Positions 8,561 to 16,876 of a stretch of DNA of 64,000 nt are shown here, piece after piece. The stretch's first letter is position 1; each line of letters starts with the position of its first letter. Where the stretch lies: NCBI RefSeq assembly GCF_003854895.1, contig NZ_CP033966.1, positions 5,394,001-5,458,000 on the forward strand. Direction: 5' to 3'. A model generated the notes under the pieces. It was not told the origin of the DNA, did not search any database, and saw nothing but the letters and a program-made list of their open reading frames with translations. The position numbers and the translations under genes are program-made. Source of the DNA: Pigmentiphaga sp. H8 (lineage in GTDB: Bacteria > Pseudomonadota > Gammaproteobacteria > Burkholderiales > Burkholderiaceae_B).

Positions 8561-9424
8561 ATGCGCAGCAAACTCTTCGTTCCCGGCTCCCGCCCCGAAC
8601 TCTTCGCCAAGGCCCTGGCCGGCGAGGCCGACGCACTGTCCTTCGATCTGGAGGATTCGGTACCGCCCGACCGCAAGAACGAGGCGCGCCAGGCCGTCGC
8701 GGCCTGCCTCGCGCAGCGGACCGCCGACGCGGGCAAGCGCATGGTCGTGCGCATCAACGCCTGGGACACGCCGCATTTCGGCGCCGACCTGGACGCGGTG
8801 GCGCTGCCGGCGCTGGACCTGGTCAACCTGCCCAAGGCCGAATCCCCGCGCGCCATCCAGGCCACGGCGCTGCGGCTGGACGAGATCGAACGGGCGCGGG
8901 GCATCGTCCGGCCGATCGGCATCCTGGTCAACATCGAGACGCCCGAGGCCCTGGCGCGGGCCGCGGAACTGGCGGGCGCCCATCCGCGCGTGGCGGGCCT
9001 GCAAGTCGGGCTGGGCGACCTGTTCGAAGACCTGGGCGTGGACCGGCGCGACGCCGCCGCCGTCCACCACGTCCTGCTGGCCATACGGCTGGCCGCCGGC
9101 CGCGCGGGCGTCTGGGCCTGCGACGGCGCCTACGCCGACATCGCCGATCGCGCGGGCTACGTGGCCGAGGCGCACATGGCCCGGCGGCTGGGCTACGTGG
9201 GCAAGAGCTGTATCCACCCCAGCCAGGTGGCGGCGGCCAACGAGGCCTTCCGGCCCACCGACGAGGAAATCCGGCACGCGGCACGGGTGCTGCAAGCCGA
9301 GCAGGAAGCGGCGCGCGCCGGCCTGGGCGCCTTCACCGTGGACGGCCGCATGGTGGACGCGCCCTTCATCCGCCGGGCCCGCGCCATCGTGGAAACGGCG
9401 CGCCGCCTGGGGCTGGCGGTCTAG
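8561..9424 (+). CDS. HpcH/HpaI aldolase, CitE-type acyl-CoA lyase
   Basis: A 287-residue TIM-barrel lyase of the CitE/malyl-CoA lyase family. Near the N-terminus are SKLFVPGSRPE and FDLEDSVPP, the latter supplying an acidic metal ligand. NIETPEAL (second Glu) and GLGDLFEDLG (Asp) follow, and GKSCIHPSQV near the end is a strong family mark. It would cleave citramalyl-, malyl- or similar CoA esters into acetyl-CoA plus an oxoacid, using Mg2+. It is last in the Bug - CoA transferase - lyase operon, 26 bases after the transferase. No hydratase is present here. Confidence 0.9.
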   Translation: MRSKLFVPGSRPELFAKALAGEADALSFDLEDSVPPDRKNEARQAVAACLAQRTADAGKRMVVRINAWDTPHFGADLDAVALPALDLVNLPKAESPRAIQATALRLDEIERARGIVRPIGILVNIETPEALARAAELAGAHPRVAGLQVGLGDLFEDLGVDRRDAAAVHHVLLAIRLAAGRAGVWACDGAYADIADRAGYVAEAHMARRLGYVGKSCIHPSQVAAANEAFRPTDEEIRHAARVLQAEQEAARAGLGAFTVDGRMVDAPFIRRARAIVETARRLGLAV

Positions 9425-9470
9425 GGCCTGCTCACGCTAAAAGGAGGCTCGCACAGGCCGGGAACGGGCC

Positions 9471-10409
9471 CTAGTATCCCCGCCGCGGGTCCAGGCCCTG
9501 GAGCGGTTCACCGGCCTCGTGGCGGGCGATGCGGGCGGCGATCTGCGCCACGCTTTCCTCGACCATGGACAGCGCCGAGACGTGCGGCGTGACCTCGATG
9601 CGGGGATGGCGCCAGAAGGGATGGTCCGGCGGCAGCGGTTCCTGGTGGAACACGTCGAGCGCCGCGCGGCTGAGCCGGCCGCTGTCCAACGCGCGCAGGA
9701 GGTCCGCCTCGACGACGTGGCTGCCGCGGCCCAGGTTCACCACATGGCCGCCCTCGGCCATGACATCGAACACCCGGGCCGACAGGATGCCCCGGGTGGC
9801 CGGCGTGTCGGGCAGGAGGTTGAGCAGCATGCGCGCGCCGGACGCGAAGCGGATCAAGGCGTCGGGGCCGGCATGCGTCTCGATGCCCGGGACCGTTCGC
9901 GGCGTGCGGCTATAAAGCCGCACCGGATAGCCCTGGGCCGCCAGCGCGCGCGCCACCGGCAGGCCGAGCTGGCCGGCGCCGAGCACGCCTACCGTGAACG
10001 CCTCGGTGCGATGAGGCTCCAGCGGTTGCCATACGCCCTCGCGCGCCTGTTCCTCGTAGGCGTCGAAACGCCGCTGGTAGCGCAGCGCGCAGTACAGCGC
10101 GTACTCGACCATCTGCCGCGCCATGCCGGCATCCTCCAGGCGCAGCAGCGGCACGCGATGCGTCACGGCTTCGGGGTGGGCGCGCATGATGGCCAACAGG
10201 GCGTCCACGCCCGCGCCCAGGTTGAAGACGGCCTTCAGGCCGGGGCGCTCGGCCAGGGACGGCGCCGGCGCCATCCAGTACAACAGGTAGTCGGCGGGTC
10301 CGTCGTCGCCGGGTTGCCAGCTGCGCACCCGCGCCGACGGCAGCGCCGCGCGCAGCGCCGCCAGCCAGCGGCCGTGGTCGATCCCGCTCATGGCCAGGAG
10401 TATGTCCAT
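9471..10409 (-). CDS. D-2-hydroxyacid dehydrogenase (GhrA-like glyoxylate/hydroxypyruvate reductase)
   Basis: About 312 residues from ATG 10409, which has GGGGA just upstream; a TTG four codons earlier is less likely. The Rossmann motif VLGAGQLG is central. The later LGRGSHV segment, the acidic DVFHQEPLP and HVSALS (catalytic His) fit the NAD(P)-dependent D-2-hydroxyacid dehydrogenases, closest in style to GhrA. The expected reaction is reduction of glyoxylate or hydroxypyruvate in the cytoplasm. It lies 15 bases after the methyltransferase gene on the same strand, probably co-transcribed but not obviously related in function. Confidence 0.85.
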   Translation of the reverse strand: MDILLAMSGIDHGRWLAALRAALPSARVRSWQPGDDGPADYLLYWMAPAPSLAERPGLKAVFNLGAGVDALLAIMRAHPEAVTHRVPLLRLEDAGMARQMVEYALYCALRYQRRFDAYEEQAREGVWQPLEPHRTEAFTVGVLGAGQLGLPVARALAAQGYPVRLYSRTPRTVPGIETHAGPDALIRFASGARMLLNLLPDTPATRGILSARVFDVMAEGGHVVNLGRGSHVVEADLLRALDSGRLSRAALDVFHQEPLPPDHPFWRHPRIEVTPHVSALSMVEESVAQIAARIARHEAGEPLQGLDPRRGY

Positions 10410-10424
10410 CGCGTTCCCCAACGG

Positions 10425-11582
10425 CTACAGCGTGTGGCTGCGGTCGCCCCGGCCGAAGCCCGACAGCGGCCGGTCCAGGCCGCGGCCCACCGCCAGCACC
10501 TTGAACAGCTCGCCCATCTCGGCCGGCGACAGCAGTTTCTGCACCGGCGCCACCGCCTGCGCATAAGCGGCCACGTCGGCCGGATCCACGCGCGACAACA
10601 GGTCCATCAGCCCGGCGTTCATCAGGAAGCTGGCCTGCGAGGCATAACCCAGCACCTCCAGCCCGCCCTCGACCGCCGCCTCGGCCATGGCCGTGAAATC
10701 GACGTGGGCGGTGATGTCCTGCACGCCCACGGCGACGAGCGGATCGGCGTGCGCCACGTGCCGCAGGTGGCACATCAGCGTGCCTTCCGCGCGCTGCGGA
10801 TGGTAGTACTCGGCCCGCGCGAATCCATAGTCGACCAGCAGCGCCGCGCCCGCCTTCAGCCATGCGCCCATGCCGCGCACGAAAGCCTCGCCCCGCAGGT
10901 TGATCTCGGACAGGTAACCCGGCAACGGCGGCATTCTCGATGAAACGGCCTCGACCAGGTCGGCCGGAGCGGCGCGTTCCCGCCAGACGAAGCGCGCGTT
11001 CTCGTCCAAGGCCACGCCGCGCTCCGCCAGGCCGCCTTCGGTCCAGCGGAACAGCCGCACGGGCATGGCGTCGAGCACCTCGTTGGCCACCACGCAGCCG
11101 GTAAAGGCAGCCGGCAGGGCATCGAGCCATTCCACCCGGTCGCCGTAAGCCGCCAGCCGGGCGCGCTGGCGATCGCGCAAGTCGGCCGAAACCTCCACGA
11201 TGCGGTAGCGCGCCGCCACGCCCAGTTCGTCCAGCGCCGCCAGCATCCCCGCCGCCAAGGCGCCGGTGCCGGCGCCGAACTCCAATACCTCGATGCCGCC
11301 GCAGGCCTCGAGCACCTCGGCCACCTGGCGCGCCATGGTCTGCGCAAACAGCGGCGTGAGTTCGGGCGCGGTCACGAAATCGCCGGACGGATGCCGTCCC
11401 CCTTCGGCCAGCTTGGCGCTGCCGGCGGCGTAGTAGCCCAGGCCGGGCGCATAAAGGGCCTGCTCCATCCAGCGATCGAACGGCAGCCAGCCCGCAGCGC
11501 CGCGTATCTGCGCGGCAAGATGGTCGGCAACCAGACGGGAATGGGCGCTGGACGCGGGGTCGAGATCGGGAAGCTTGTTCAT
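10425..11582 (-). CDS. SAM-dependent methyltransferase, MidA/NDUFAF7 family
   Basis: A 385-residue Methyltransf_28 (DUF185) protein. Visible features are YAPGLGYYAAG near residue 47, DFVTAPELTPLFAQ, and the SAM-binding EFGAGTGALA. The family includes mitochondrial NDUFAF7/MidA, an arginine methyltransferase for complex I assembly; bacterial function is less certain. The frame is open 69 codons further upstream, but the ATG at 11582 matches the family N-terminus and keeps clear of the divergent lipoprotein gene. It precedes the hydroxyacid dehydrogenase gene on the same strand. Confidence 0.87.
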   Translation of the reverse strand: MNKLPDLDPASSAHSRLVADHLAAQIRGAAGWLPFDRWMEQALYAPGLGYYAAGSAKLAEGGRHPSGDFVTAPELTPLFAQTMARQVAEVLEACGGIEVLEFGAGTGALAAGMLAALDELGVAARYRIVEVSADLRDRQRARLAAYGDRVEWLDALPAAFTGCVVANEVLDAMPVRLFRWTEGGLAERGVALDENARFVWRERAAPADLVEAVSSRMPPLPGYLSEINLRGEAFVRGMGAWLKAGAALLVDYGFARAEYYHPQRAEGTLMCHLRHVAHADPLVAVGVQDITAHVDFTAMAEAAVEGGLEVLGYASQASFLMNAGLMDLLSRVDPADVAAYAQAVAPVQKLLSPAEMGELFKVLAVGRGLDRPLSGFGRGDRSHTL

Positions 11583-11706
11583 GCCGCCATTTTCCCATGA
11601 CCTCGCGCCGCAACCGGCGGACGGCCTTGCGAATACCCACTTATAGGGATCCCGCCCCGCCGGCGGCGCTGATAGGCTGATCCGTCCTTCATGCGAACCG
11701 GATCCC

Positions 11707-13851
11707 ATGGATAGACGTGATTTCCTGAACACCGCCGCCGCGAGCGGCATGCTGGCGTGGCTGTCCGGCTGCGGAGGCAGCGGCGCCATCGTGTCCGACG
11801 AGATCGAGTACCGCTACGGCCTCGACATGCTGCCCGAATCCCCGGCCATCGACCCCGCCCTGCTGTCAGCGCCCACGCCGGGCCAGAGCTTCTCGGTATC
11901 GGTCATGATCGGCGATACCCCGCAAGCCGGCGTGCAGGTACAGGTCTACGACATCCACGACATCCTGGTGGACAGCGGCACCACCGATGCCGCCGGCGCA
12001 TTCGTTTCCACCGCGGAAGGCCGGAATTTCCTGGTGGCCGTGGCCGATACGGCCCAGGGTCGGCTGTACGGGTTCGAATACAACTTCGGGACGAAGATCC
12101 AGCCGGTGATCGACGTCAACCTGCTGCCGACCGTCCTGGCCAGGCTGTACGATCGCACCCGCCTGTCTCCGGCCGGCATCGATTTCGTGATGAAGAAGTT
12201 CTTCGGCGTCGACGCCTGGATCCTGCTGTCGGACCTCGGCCCGACGGGCAGCGCGCTGGACCAGGCCCGGCTCGCGCAGCGCGCCCAGGCCTCGGGCCTG
12301 GGGCTGCAAGGCTACCTCGACGCGCTGGTCGATGGCATGGCCCAAGGCATCGCCGACGGCTTCGCCACGAACTACGAGACGCTGGCCGGCTCCGGCTCCC
12401 GGCGTTCCGTGCAATCGGCGGCCAAGGCGCCGGACGAGTGCGGCGGCACGCCCCGGTACGACGATCTCATCGATGAAAACATTCCCGACGAGTTGAAGGA
12501 TCTGGTCAACCGCTACTGGACCCAGGCCGCCAAGTGGGCCCTCGGCTTCGCCGTCAAGAAAGGCGCGAGCGCCATCGGCGTGCCCATCATCGGCACCGTG
12601 GGCGACCTGATCCTGGCGATGCTGTTCCCTTCTTCCGATCCCGTCAAGGAAGCCCTGGCGGAAATCAAGGCGCAGCTGCGCGACCTGTCCGCCAACATCC
12701 AGCAGCTCCTGCAACGGCTGGACAAGGCCGAGTTCAACCGCAGCTTCGACGAAGTGCGCAGCGTATTCAACGCCTTCGACGCGATCGCCGTCTCGATAAA
12801 CCGCACCTCCGACAACTACGAGCGCGGCGCGATTTCGCTGGAAGACTACTCGGCCGACATGCTCAGGCACTGCAACGACCTGGTGGCCCGGGACGCGCAA
12901 CTGGTCGAAGCCTACAACCGATTCGTCGGCCTGCGTTCATTCCTCGGTGCCGGCGTGCTTACCCGCTGGATGGAATACATGGGCAAGGGCCACTATTACT
13001 CCGCCCTGGTGCAGAAGCAATACACCGACCTGCTCGATTACTTCCAGCAGTGGAACACCCTGTGCTACGCCTACCTGATCAATGCCCATGAGTCGATCGA
13101 GAAGCTTACCGGCAAGAAGGTCAACGCCGCGACGGTGCTGCGGCTGAACCAGTTGCTGGAAGCCACCGCCACCAATCTGGAAAAGCTGCGCCCGCGCTAC
13201 CTGGGCAGCCGCCGCCAGTTCATCGACCTGCGCTACGGCCTTACCTGGGTTGGCCGCTGCACGGCCACCGACCAGGTGGATGCCATGATGCCCGCGGCGC
13301 AAAGCCAGGCGTTCCGGCTGCCCGGCCATCTGGACCTGCCCAGGGAGATGCGCAATACCTACGTCGATCCGTGCTCGCCCGACGACATGCCGCCCGGATG
13401 GTCCGCGGCCATCGGCGAAGACCTGATCGCCCAGTTCTCGTGGCGGCTGCCCAGCGCGGCCGAGCTCAACAGCTCGTTCGCCACCGTCATCCGCGACCGC
13501 TACGGCAAGGCGTTCAACTTCCAGACTTTCGCCGACGAGTTCAACCTGTCCGACAGCACCGGCTTTTGCCGCGTAACCAAGCCCGCCGTACCCATCGACG
13601 CCGTCGTGCTGCGCGACCCCATCGAGGGCGCGGGCCGCCGGCCCATCGACGGCGGCAGGGGCTTCCGGCTGAGCCTGTACGACCTGGGCAAGCTGGCCTC
13701 CTACAAAAGGACGGCCTATGCCCAGCCGGACGGCGGCCAGCTGTTGGGCGGTGAATACTATTTCTTCCCCGTGGCCGACATACCGCAGGAAACCCTGGCC
13801 AGGTACCTGCCCTGGTCCGTCTATCAGGCGGCCGACGATCTGAACCTGTAA
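11707..13851 (+). CDS. Predicted Tat-exported lipoprotein of unknown function, 714 residues
   Basis: I do not recognise this protein. Its N-terminus combines a twin-arginine signal (DRRDFLN, residues 2-8), a short hydrophobic run, and a lipobox LSGC with the lipidated Cys at 22, so it should be folded before export and anchored in a membrane. Residues 60-125 look like an all-beta transthyretin/carboxypeptidase-regulatory-like fold. Around 276-306 is a hydrophobic helix (SAIGVPIIGTVGDLILAML), followed by a long amphipathic, probably coiled-coil helix at 312-345 (EIKAQLRDLSANIQQLLQRL). More helical sequence extends to about 510, then a mixed, Trp/Tyr-rich C-terminus. Helix bundle plus hydrophobic hairpin resembles alpha-helical pore-forming toxins, but only loosely. 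It is monocistronic and divergent from the MidA-like gene. Confidence 0.75.
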   Translation: MDRRDFLNTAAASGMLAWLSGCGGSGAIVSDEIEYRYGLDMLPESPAIDPALLSAPTPGQSFSVSVMIGDTPQAGVQVQVYDIHDILVDSGTTDAAGAFVSTAEGRNFLVAVADTAQGRLYGFEYNFGTKIQPVIDVNLLPTVLARLYDRTRLSPAGIDFVMKKFFGVDAWILLSDLGPTGSALDQARLAQRAQASGLGLQGYLDALVDGMAQGIADGFATNYETLAGSGSRRSVQSAAKAPDECGGTPRYDDLIDENIPDELKDLVNRYWTQAAKWALGFAVKKGASAIGVPIIGTVGDLILAMLFPSSDPVKEALAEIKAQLRDLSANIQQLLQRLDKAEFNRSFDEVRSVFNAFDAIAVSINRTSDNYERGAISLEDYSADMLRHCNDLVARDAQLVEAYNRFVGLRSFLGAGVLTRWMEYMGKGHYYSALVQKQYTDLLDYFQQWNTLCYAYLINAHESIEKLTGKKVNAATVLRLNQLLEATATNLEKLRPRYLGSRRQFIDLRYGLTWVGRCTATDQVDAMMPAAQSQAFRLPGHLDLPREMRNTYVDPCSPDDMPPGWSAAIGEDLIAQFSWRLPSAAELNSSFATVIRDRYGKAFNFQTFADEFNLSDSTGFCRVTKPAVPIDAVVLRDPIEGAGRRPIDGGRGFRLSLYDLGKLASYKRTAYAQPDGGQLLGGEYYFFPVADIPQETLARYLPWSVYQAADDLNL

Positions 13852-13868
13852 TCCACCCGCCTTCTCCC

Positions 13869-13884
13869 CCCGGCCCTGGCCGGG
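13869..13884. terminator. GC-rich hairpin after the lipoprotein gene
   Basis: CCCGGCC / GGCCGGG with a two-base centre lies 15 bases past the lipoprotein stop. There is no T-run, so Rho-independent termination is doubtful, but the position between two transcription units is right. Confidence 0.3.
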
Positions 13885-13910
13885 CGAGGGGCGCAGCCGG
13901 GCGGCTCCTT

Positions 13911-13918
13911 GCTAAAAT
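13911..13918 (+). promoter_or_regulatory. Possible -10 element of the pteridine reductase - folB - ttcA run
   Basis: GCTAAAAT, an extended-minus-10-like hexamer TAAAAT, stands out in GC-rich sequence 35 bases before the ATG at 13953. No clear -35 hexamer is visible, so this is a weak call. Confidence 0.3.
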
Positions 13919-13952
13919 CCCCGCTTTGCCGCCTTTCCGGACCCGACTCGCC

Positions 13953-14768
13953 ATGCGCGAAGCGCGCCCTTCCTCCCCCCGTCCCGTCGTCCTGGTCACC
14001 GGCGCCGCCCGCCGCATCGGCCGGGAAATCGCGCTGGCCTTCGCCCGCGCGGGCTGGGACGTGGCCGTGCACTATGCGACCTCGCGCGACGCCGCGCTGG
14101 AAACCTGCGACGCCCTGCGGGCCCTGGGCGCCCGCGCCGAGGCCCATGCCTGCGACCTGGCCGACCCGGCCGCCGCCGAAACGCTGGTCCCCGCCGTCCA
14201 GGCCGGATTCGGCCGCGTGGACGCGCTGGTCAACAACGCCTCCACCTTCGAATACGACGACGTCGCCTCGTTCGACGCCCGGATGCTGCAGACCCATCTG
14301 CTGCCCAACCTGGTCGCGCCCGTGGTACTGGCGCGCGCGCTGGCGGCGGACGTGGCGCGGCGCGGCCCGGACGCCCGCGGGGCGGTGGTCAACCTGCTGG
14401 ACCAGAAGCTCTGGAACTACAACCCGGACTTCTTCTCCTACACGCTGAGCAAGGCCGCCCTGGAAGCCGCCACGACCATGCTGGCCCAGGCGCTGGCGCC
14501 AGCGGTGCGGGTGGTGGGCGTGGCGCCCGGGCTGACCATGATCAGCCATCTGCAAACGCCCCAGCAGTTCGCGCAAACCCATGCGATGTCGCCGCTGGGC
14601 CATGCCAGCCATCCCGAGGACATCGCCCAGGCGGTCCTGTTCGCGGCGCAGAACCGTTCGATCACCGGCACGACGCTGCTGGTGGACGGCGGACAGCACC
14701 TGGTCAGTTTCGACCGCGACTTCAGCATGATGAACCCGCCGGCGGGCGCCGCCGCCGGCCAGACTTGA
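13953..14768 (+). CDS. Pteridine-reductase-type SDR (FolM-like dihydromonapterin/dihydrofolate reductase)
   Basis: A 271-residue SDR enzyme. The glycine motif reads TGAARRIG, with Arg where ordinary SDRs have Gly: this TGxxxRxG form marks pteridine reductases such as FolM/PTR1. NNAS and the active-site SYTLSKAA (Tyr/Lys) follow. It would reduce dihydromonapterin or dihydrofolate with NADPH. Its immediate neighbour folB, only 8 bases downstream, supports a pterin role. ATG 13953 is preferred over an in-frame TTG at 13926. It could substitute for or supplement FolA. Confidence 0.82.
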   Translation: MREARPSSPRPVVLVTGAARRIGREIALAFARAGWDVAVHYATSRDAALETCDALRALGARAEAHACDLADPAAAETLVPAVQAGFGRVDALVNNASTFEYDDVASFDARMLQTHLLPNLVAPVVLARALAADVARRGPDARGAVVNLLDQKLWNYNPDFFSYTLSKAALEAATTMLAQALAPAVRVVGVAPGLTMISHLQTPQQFAQTHAMSPLGHASHPEDIAQAVLFAAQNRSITGTTLLVDGGQHLVSFDRDFSMMNPPAGAAAGQT

Positions 14769-14776
14769 GTGGAACC

Positions 14777-15148
14777 ATGGGCACACGCCGCATTTTCTTC
14801 AACCGCCTGGCCATCGATGCGCAGATAGGCATACTGGACCACGAACGCGGCGCCACCCAGCCCCTGCACGTGGACGCCGAGATCGACCTGGAAGGCGTGG
14901 ACATGCCGGCCCATGACGGCATCCAGGAAGTGCTGGACTACCGGCGCCTGCGCGAGTGCATCATCGACGAATGCACGCGCACCCACGTCAACCTGATCGA
15001 GACCCTGTGCGACCGCCTGGCCGCGCGGCTGCTGGCCCAGTTCCCCGAGATCCGCGACGTGCGCCTGCGCGTGGCCAAGCCCCAGGCCTTCGCCGACTGC
15101 GCCGCCGTGGGCATCGAGGTCACGGCCAGCCGGGGCCGGGGGATCTGA
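14777..15148 (+). CDS. folB: Dihydroneopterin aldolase FolB
   Basis: A 123-residue enzyme of folate synthesis, converting 7,8-dihydroneopterin to 6-hydroxymethyl-dihydropterin plus glycolaldehyde. Seen are GILDHERGATQPL near the N-terminus, the substrate-binding Glu in NLIETLCDRLA, and the catalytic Lys in RVAKPQAFADC. The length matches the family. ATG 14777 follows GTGGA at suitable distance. It lies between the FolM-like reductase and ttcA, with gaps of 8 and 1 bases, so the three are probably one transcript. Confidence 0.92.
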   Translation: MGTRRIFFNRLAIDAQIGILDHERGATQPLHVDAEIDLEGVDMPAHDGIQEVLDYRRLRECIIDECTRTHVNLIETLCDRLAARLLAQFPEIRDVRLRVAKPQAFADCAAVGIEVTASRGRGI

Positions 15149-15149
15149 C

Positions 15150-16124
15150 ATGGACGCCATCGTCATCCCCGCCACGCCGGCCGCGGACGCGGGCCGCGCG
15201 CGGCTCAAGCTGGAACGCGAGCGCAACAAGCTGGAAAAGCGCCTGATGCGCGAGGCCGGCCGCGCCATCGGCGACTTCAACATGATCGAGGCGGGCGACC
15301 GCGTGATGGTGTGCCTGTCGGGCGGCAAGGACTCCTACGGGATGCTCGACATCCTGCTCAAGCTGCGCGAGCGGGCTCCCATCGACTTCGACCTCATCGC
15401 CGTCAACCTCGACCAGAAACAGCCCGGCTTCCCCGACGACGTGCTGCCGTGCTACCTGACCGAGCTGGGCGTGCCCTTCCACATCGAGACCCAGGACACC
15501 TACTCCATCGTCACCCGCGTCATTCCCGAAGGCAAGACGATGTGCTCGCTCTGTTCGCGGCTGCGGCGCGGCATCCTGTACCGCGTCGCCGACGAGCTGA
15601 AGGCGACCAAGATCGCGCTGGGCCACCACCGCGACGACATCCTCGCCACGTTCTTCATGAACATGTTCTATGGCGGGCAGCTGAAAAGCATGCCGCCCAA
15701 GCTGGTGTCCGACGACGGCCGCCACACGGTGATCCGGCCGCTGGCCTACATCAAGGAAGACGACCTGATCGCCTACGCGCAGTGGAAGGGCTTCCCCATC
15801 ATCCCCTGCAACCTGTGCGGCTCGCAGGAAAACCTCAAGCGCAAGGAAGCCGGGCGCCTGATCGACGAATGGGAACGCGCCTTCCCGGGACGGATCGAGA
15901 ACATCTTCAACGCCCTGTCGCGCGTGACGCCCTCGCACCTGCTCGACCGCGGCCTGTTCGACTTCGCCAACCTGCGGCCCACGGGCGTGCCCGACCCGGA
16001 CGGCGACACCGCCTTCGACCACGTCGATCCGCAGCCCTCCGCGGCCAGCCCGTGCGGCGACGAGGCCGACGAGCCCCTGGCCGAACGCACCGTACGCTTC
16101 TTCCGCGACGGCCCCGCGCATTGA
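15150..16124 (+). CDS. ttcA: tRNA 2-thiocytidine(32) synthetase TtcA
   Basis: A 324-residue iron-sulfur enzyme that thiolates cytidine 32 in several tRNAs. The PP-loop SGGKDS is at residues 57-62, and the two conserved Cys pairs, CSLC at 132-135 and CNLC at 220-223, provide the cluster ligands. The N-terminal helix (LERERNKLEKRLMREAGRAI) is typical. It starts one base after folB stops. The downstream ABC transporter gene overlaps its stop by 4 bases, although the functions are unrelated. Confidence 0.95.
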   Translation: MDAIVIPATPAADAGRARLKLERERNKLEKRLMREAGRAIGDFNMIEAGDRVMVCLSGGKDSYGMLDILLKLRERAPIDFDLIAVNLDQKQPGFPDDVLPCYLTELGVPFHIETQDTYSIVTRVIPEGKTMCSLCSRLRRGILYRVADELKATKIALGHHRDDILATFFMNMFYGGQLKSMPPKLVSDDGRHTVIRPLAYIKEDDLIAYAQWKGFPIIPCNLCGSQENLKRKEAGRLIDEWERAFPGRIENIFNALSRVTPSHLLDRGLFDFANLRPTGVPDPDGDTAFDHVDPQPSAASPCGDEADEPLAERTVRFFRDGPAH

Positions 16125-16876
16125 ACGCCACGCCGGTCCTGGAAGCCCGAGGCGTCGCCCGCCGCTTTCCCAACGGCGTGGATGCCCTGTCGCCGATCGA
16201 CCTGACCGTGCGCGCGGGCGAGTTCGTCACCCTGCTGGGCCCGTCCGGGTGCGGCAAGACGACCCTGCTGCGCATCTTCGCCGGACTGGACACGCCCACC
16301 GCCGGCACCCTGCGGCGGCATGGCGACGTCGACGACCTGTCTTACGTATTCCAGGACGCCACCCTGATGCCCTGGGCCTCGGTGGCGACCAACGTGCGGC
16401 TGCCGCTGGACCTGGAGCGCGGCCCGCGCCGGCTGCCCATGGAGGCCCGGCGCGGCAGGGTGCGCGAGGCGCTGGAACGGGTGGGGCTGGCCGACTTCGA
16501 TACCGCGCGCCCCAGCGAACTGTCCGGCGGCATGCGCATGCGCGTATCCATTGCCCGCGCGCTGGCGACCAGGCCCAGCCTGCTGCTGATGGACGAACCC
16601 TTCGGCGCGCTGGACGACATCACCCGCCAGCACCTGGACGATGAACTGCTGGGACTGGCCGCCCGGCAGGACCTGACCGTGGTGTTCGTGACCCACAGCA
16701 TCTTCGAGGCCGTCTACCTGTCGAGCCGCGTCGTCGTCCTGTCGCGCCGGCCCGGCCGCATCGTGGCCGACATTCCCATCGAAGCCCCCGTCCGCGACGC
16801 CGCCTTCCGCGTCTCGCCCGCCTTCGCCATGCAGGCCGCGCGCCTGCAGGCGGCGCTGCTGGAGGGGCAGCGATGA
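16121..16876 (+). CDS. ABC importer ATPase (NitT/TauT/SsuB type)
   Basis: A 251-residue ATP-binding subunit. Walker A GPSGCGKTT (about 44-52), a Q-loop in VFQDATLMPW, signature LSGGMRMRVS, Walker B LLLMDEPFGALD and the H-loop THSIFEAVYLS are all intact. Wording fits the nitrate/sulfonate/taurine branch. The likely start is TTG 16121, overlapping the ttcA stop (TTGA). Its stop overlaps the permease start (ATGA). It powers import by the permease at 16873 with the binding protein at 18303. Confidence 0.92.
   Translation: MNATPVLEARGVARRFPNGVDALSPIDLTVRAGEFVTLLGPSGCGKTTLLRIFAGLDTPTAGTLRRHGDVDDLSYVFQDATLMPWASVATNVRLPLDLERGPRRLPMEARRGRVREALERVGLADFDTARPSELSGGMRMRVSIARALATRPSLLLMDEPFGALDDITRQHLDDELLGLAARQDLTVVFVTHSIFEAVYLSSRVVVLSRRPGRIVADIPIEAPVRDAAFRVSPAFAMQAARLQAALLEGQR

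Noticed and set aside
9425..9470. GGCCTG ... CAGGCC inverted repeat after the CitE-type gene
   Set aside because: Six-base arms with a loop of about 23 bases and no T-run; may be chance in GC-rich sequence.
10425..11789. A longer MidA-like methyltransferase starting near 11789
   Set aside because: The added 69 residues do not look like the family and run over the divergent lipoprotein start; the ATG at 11582 fits better.
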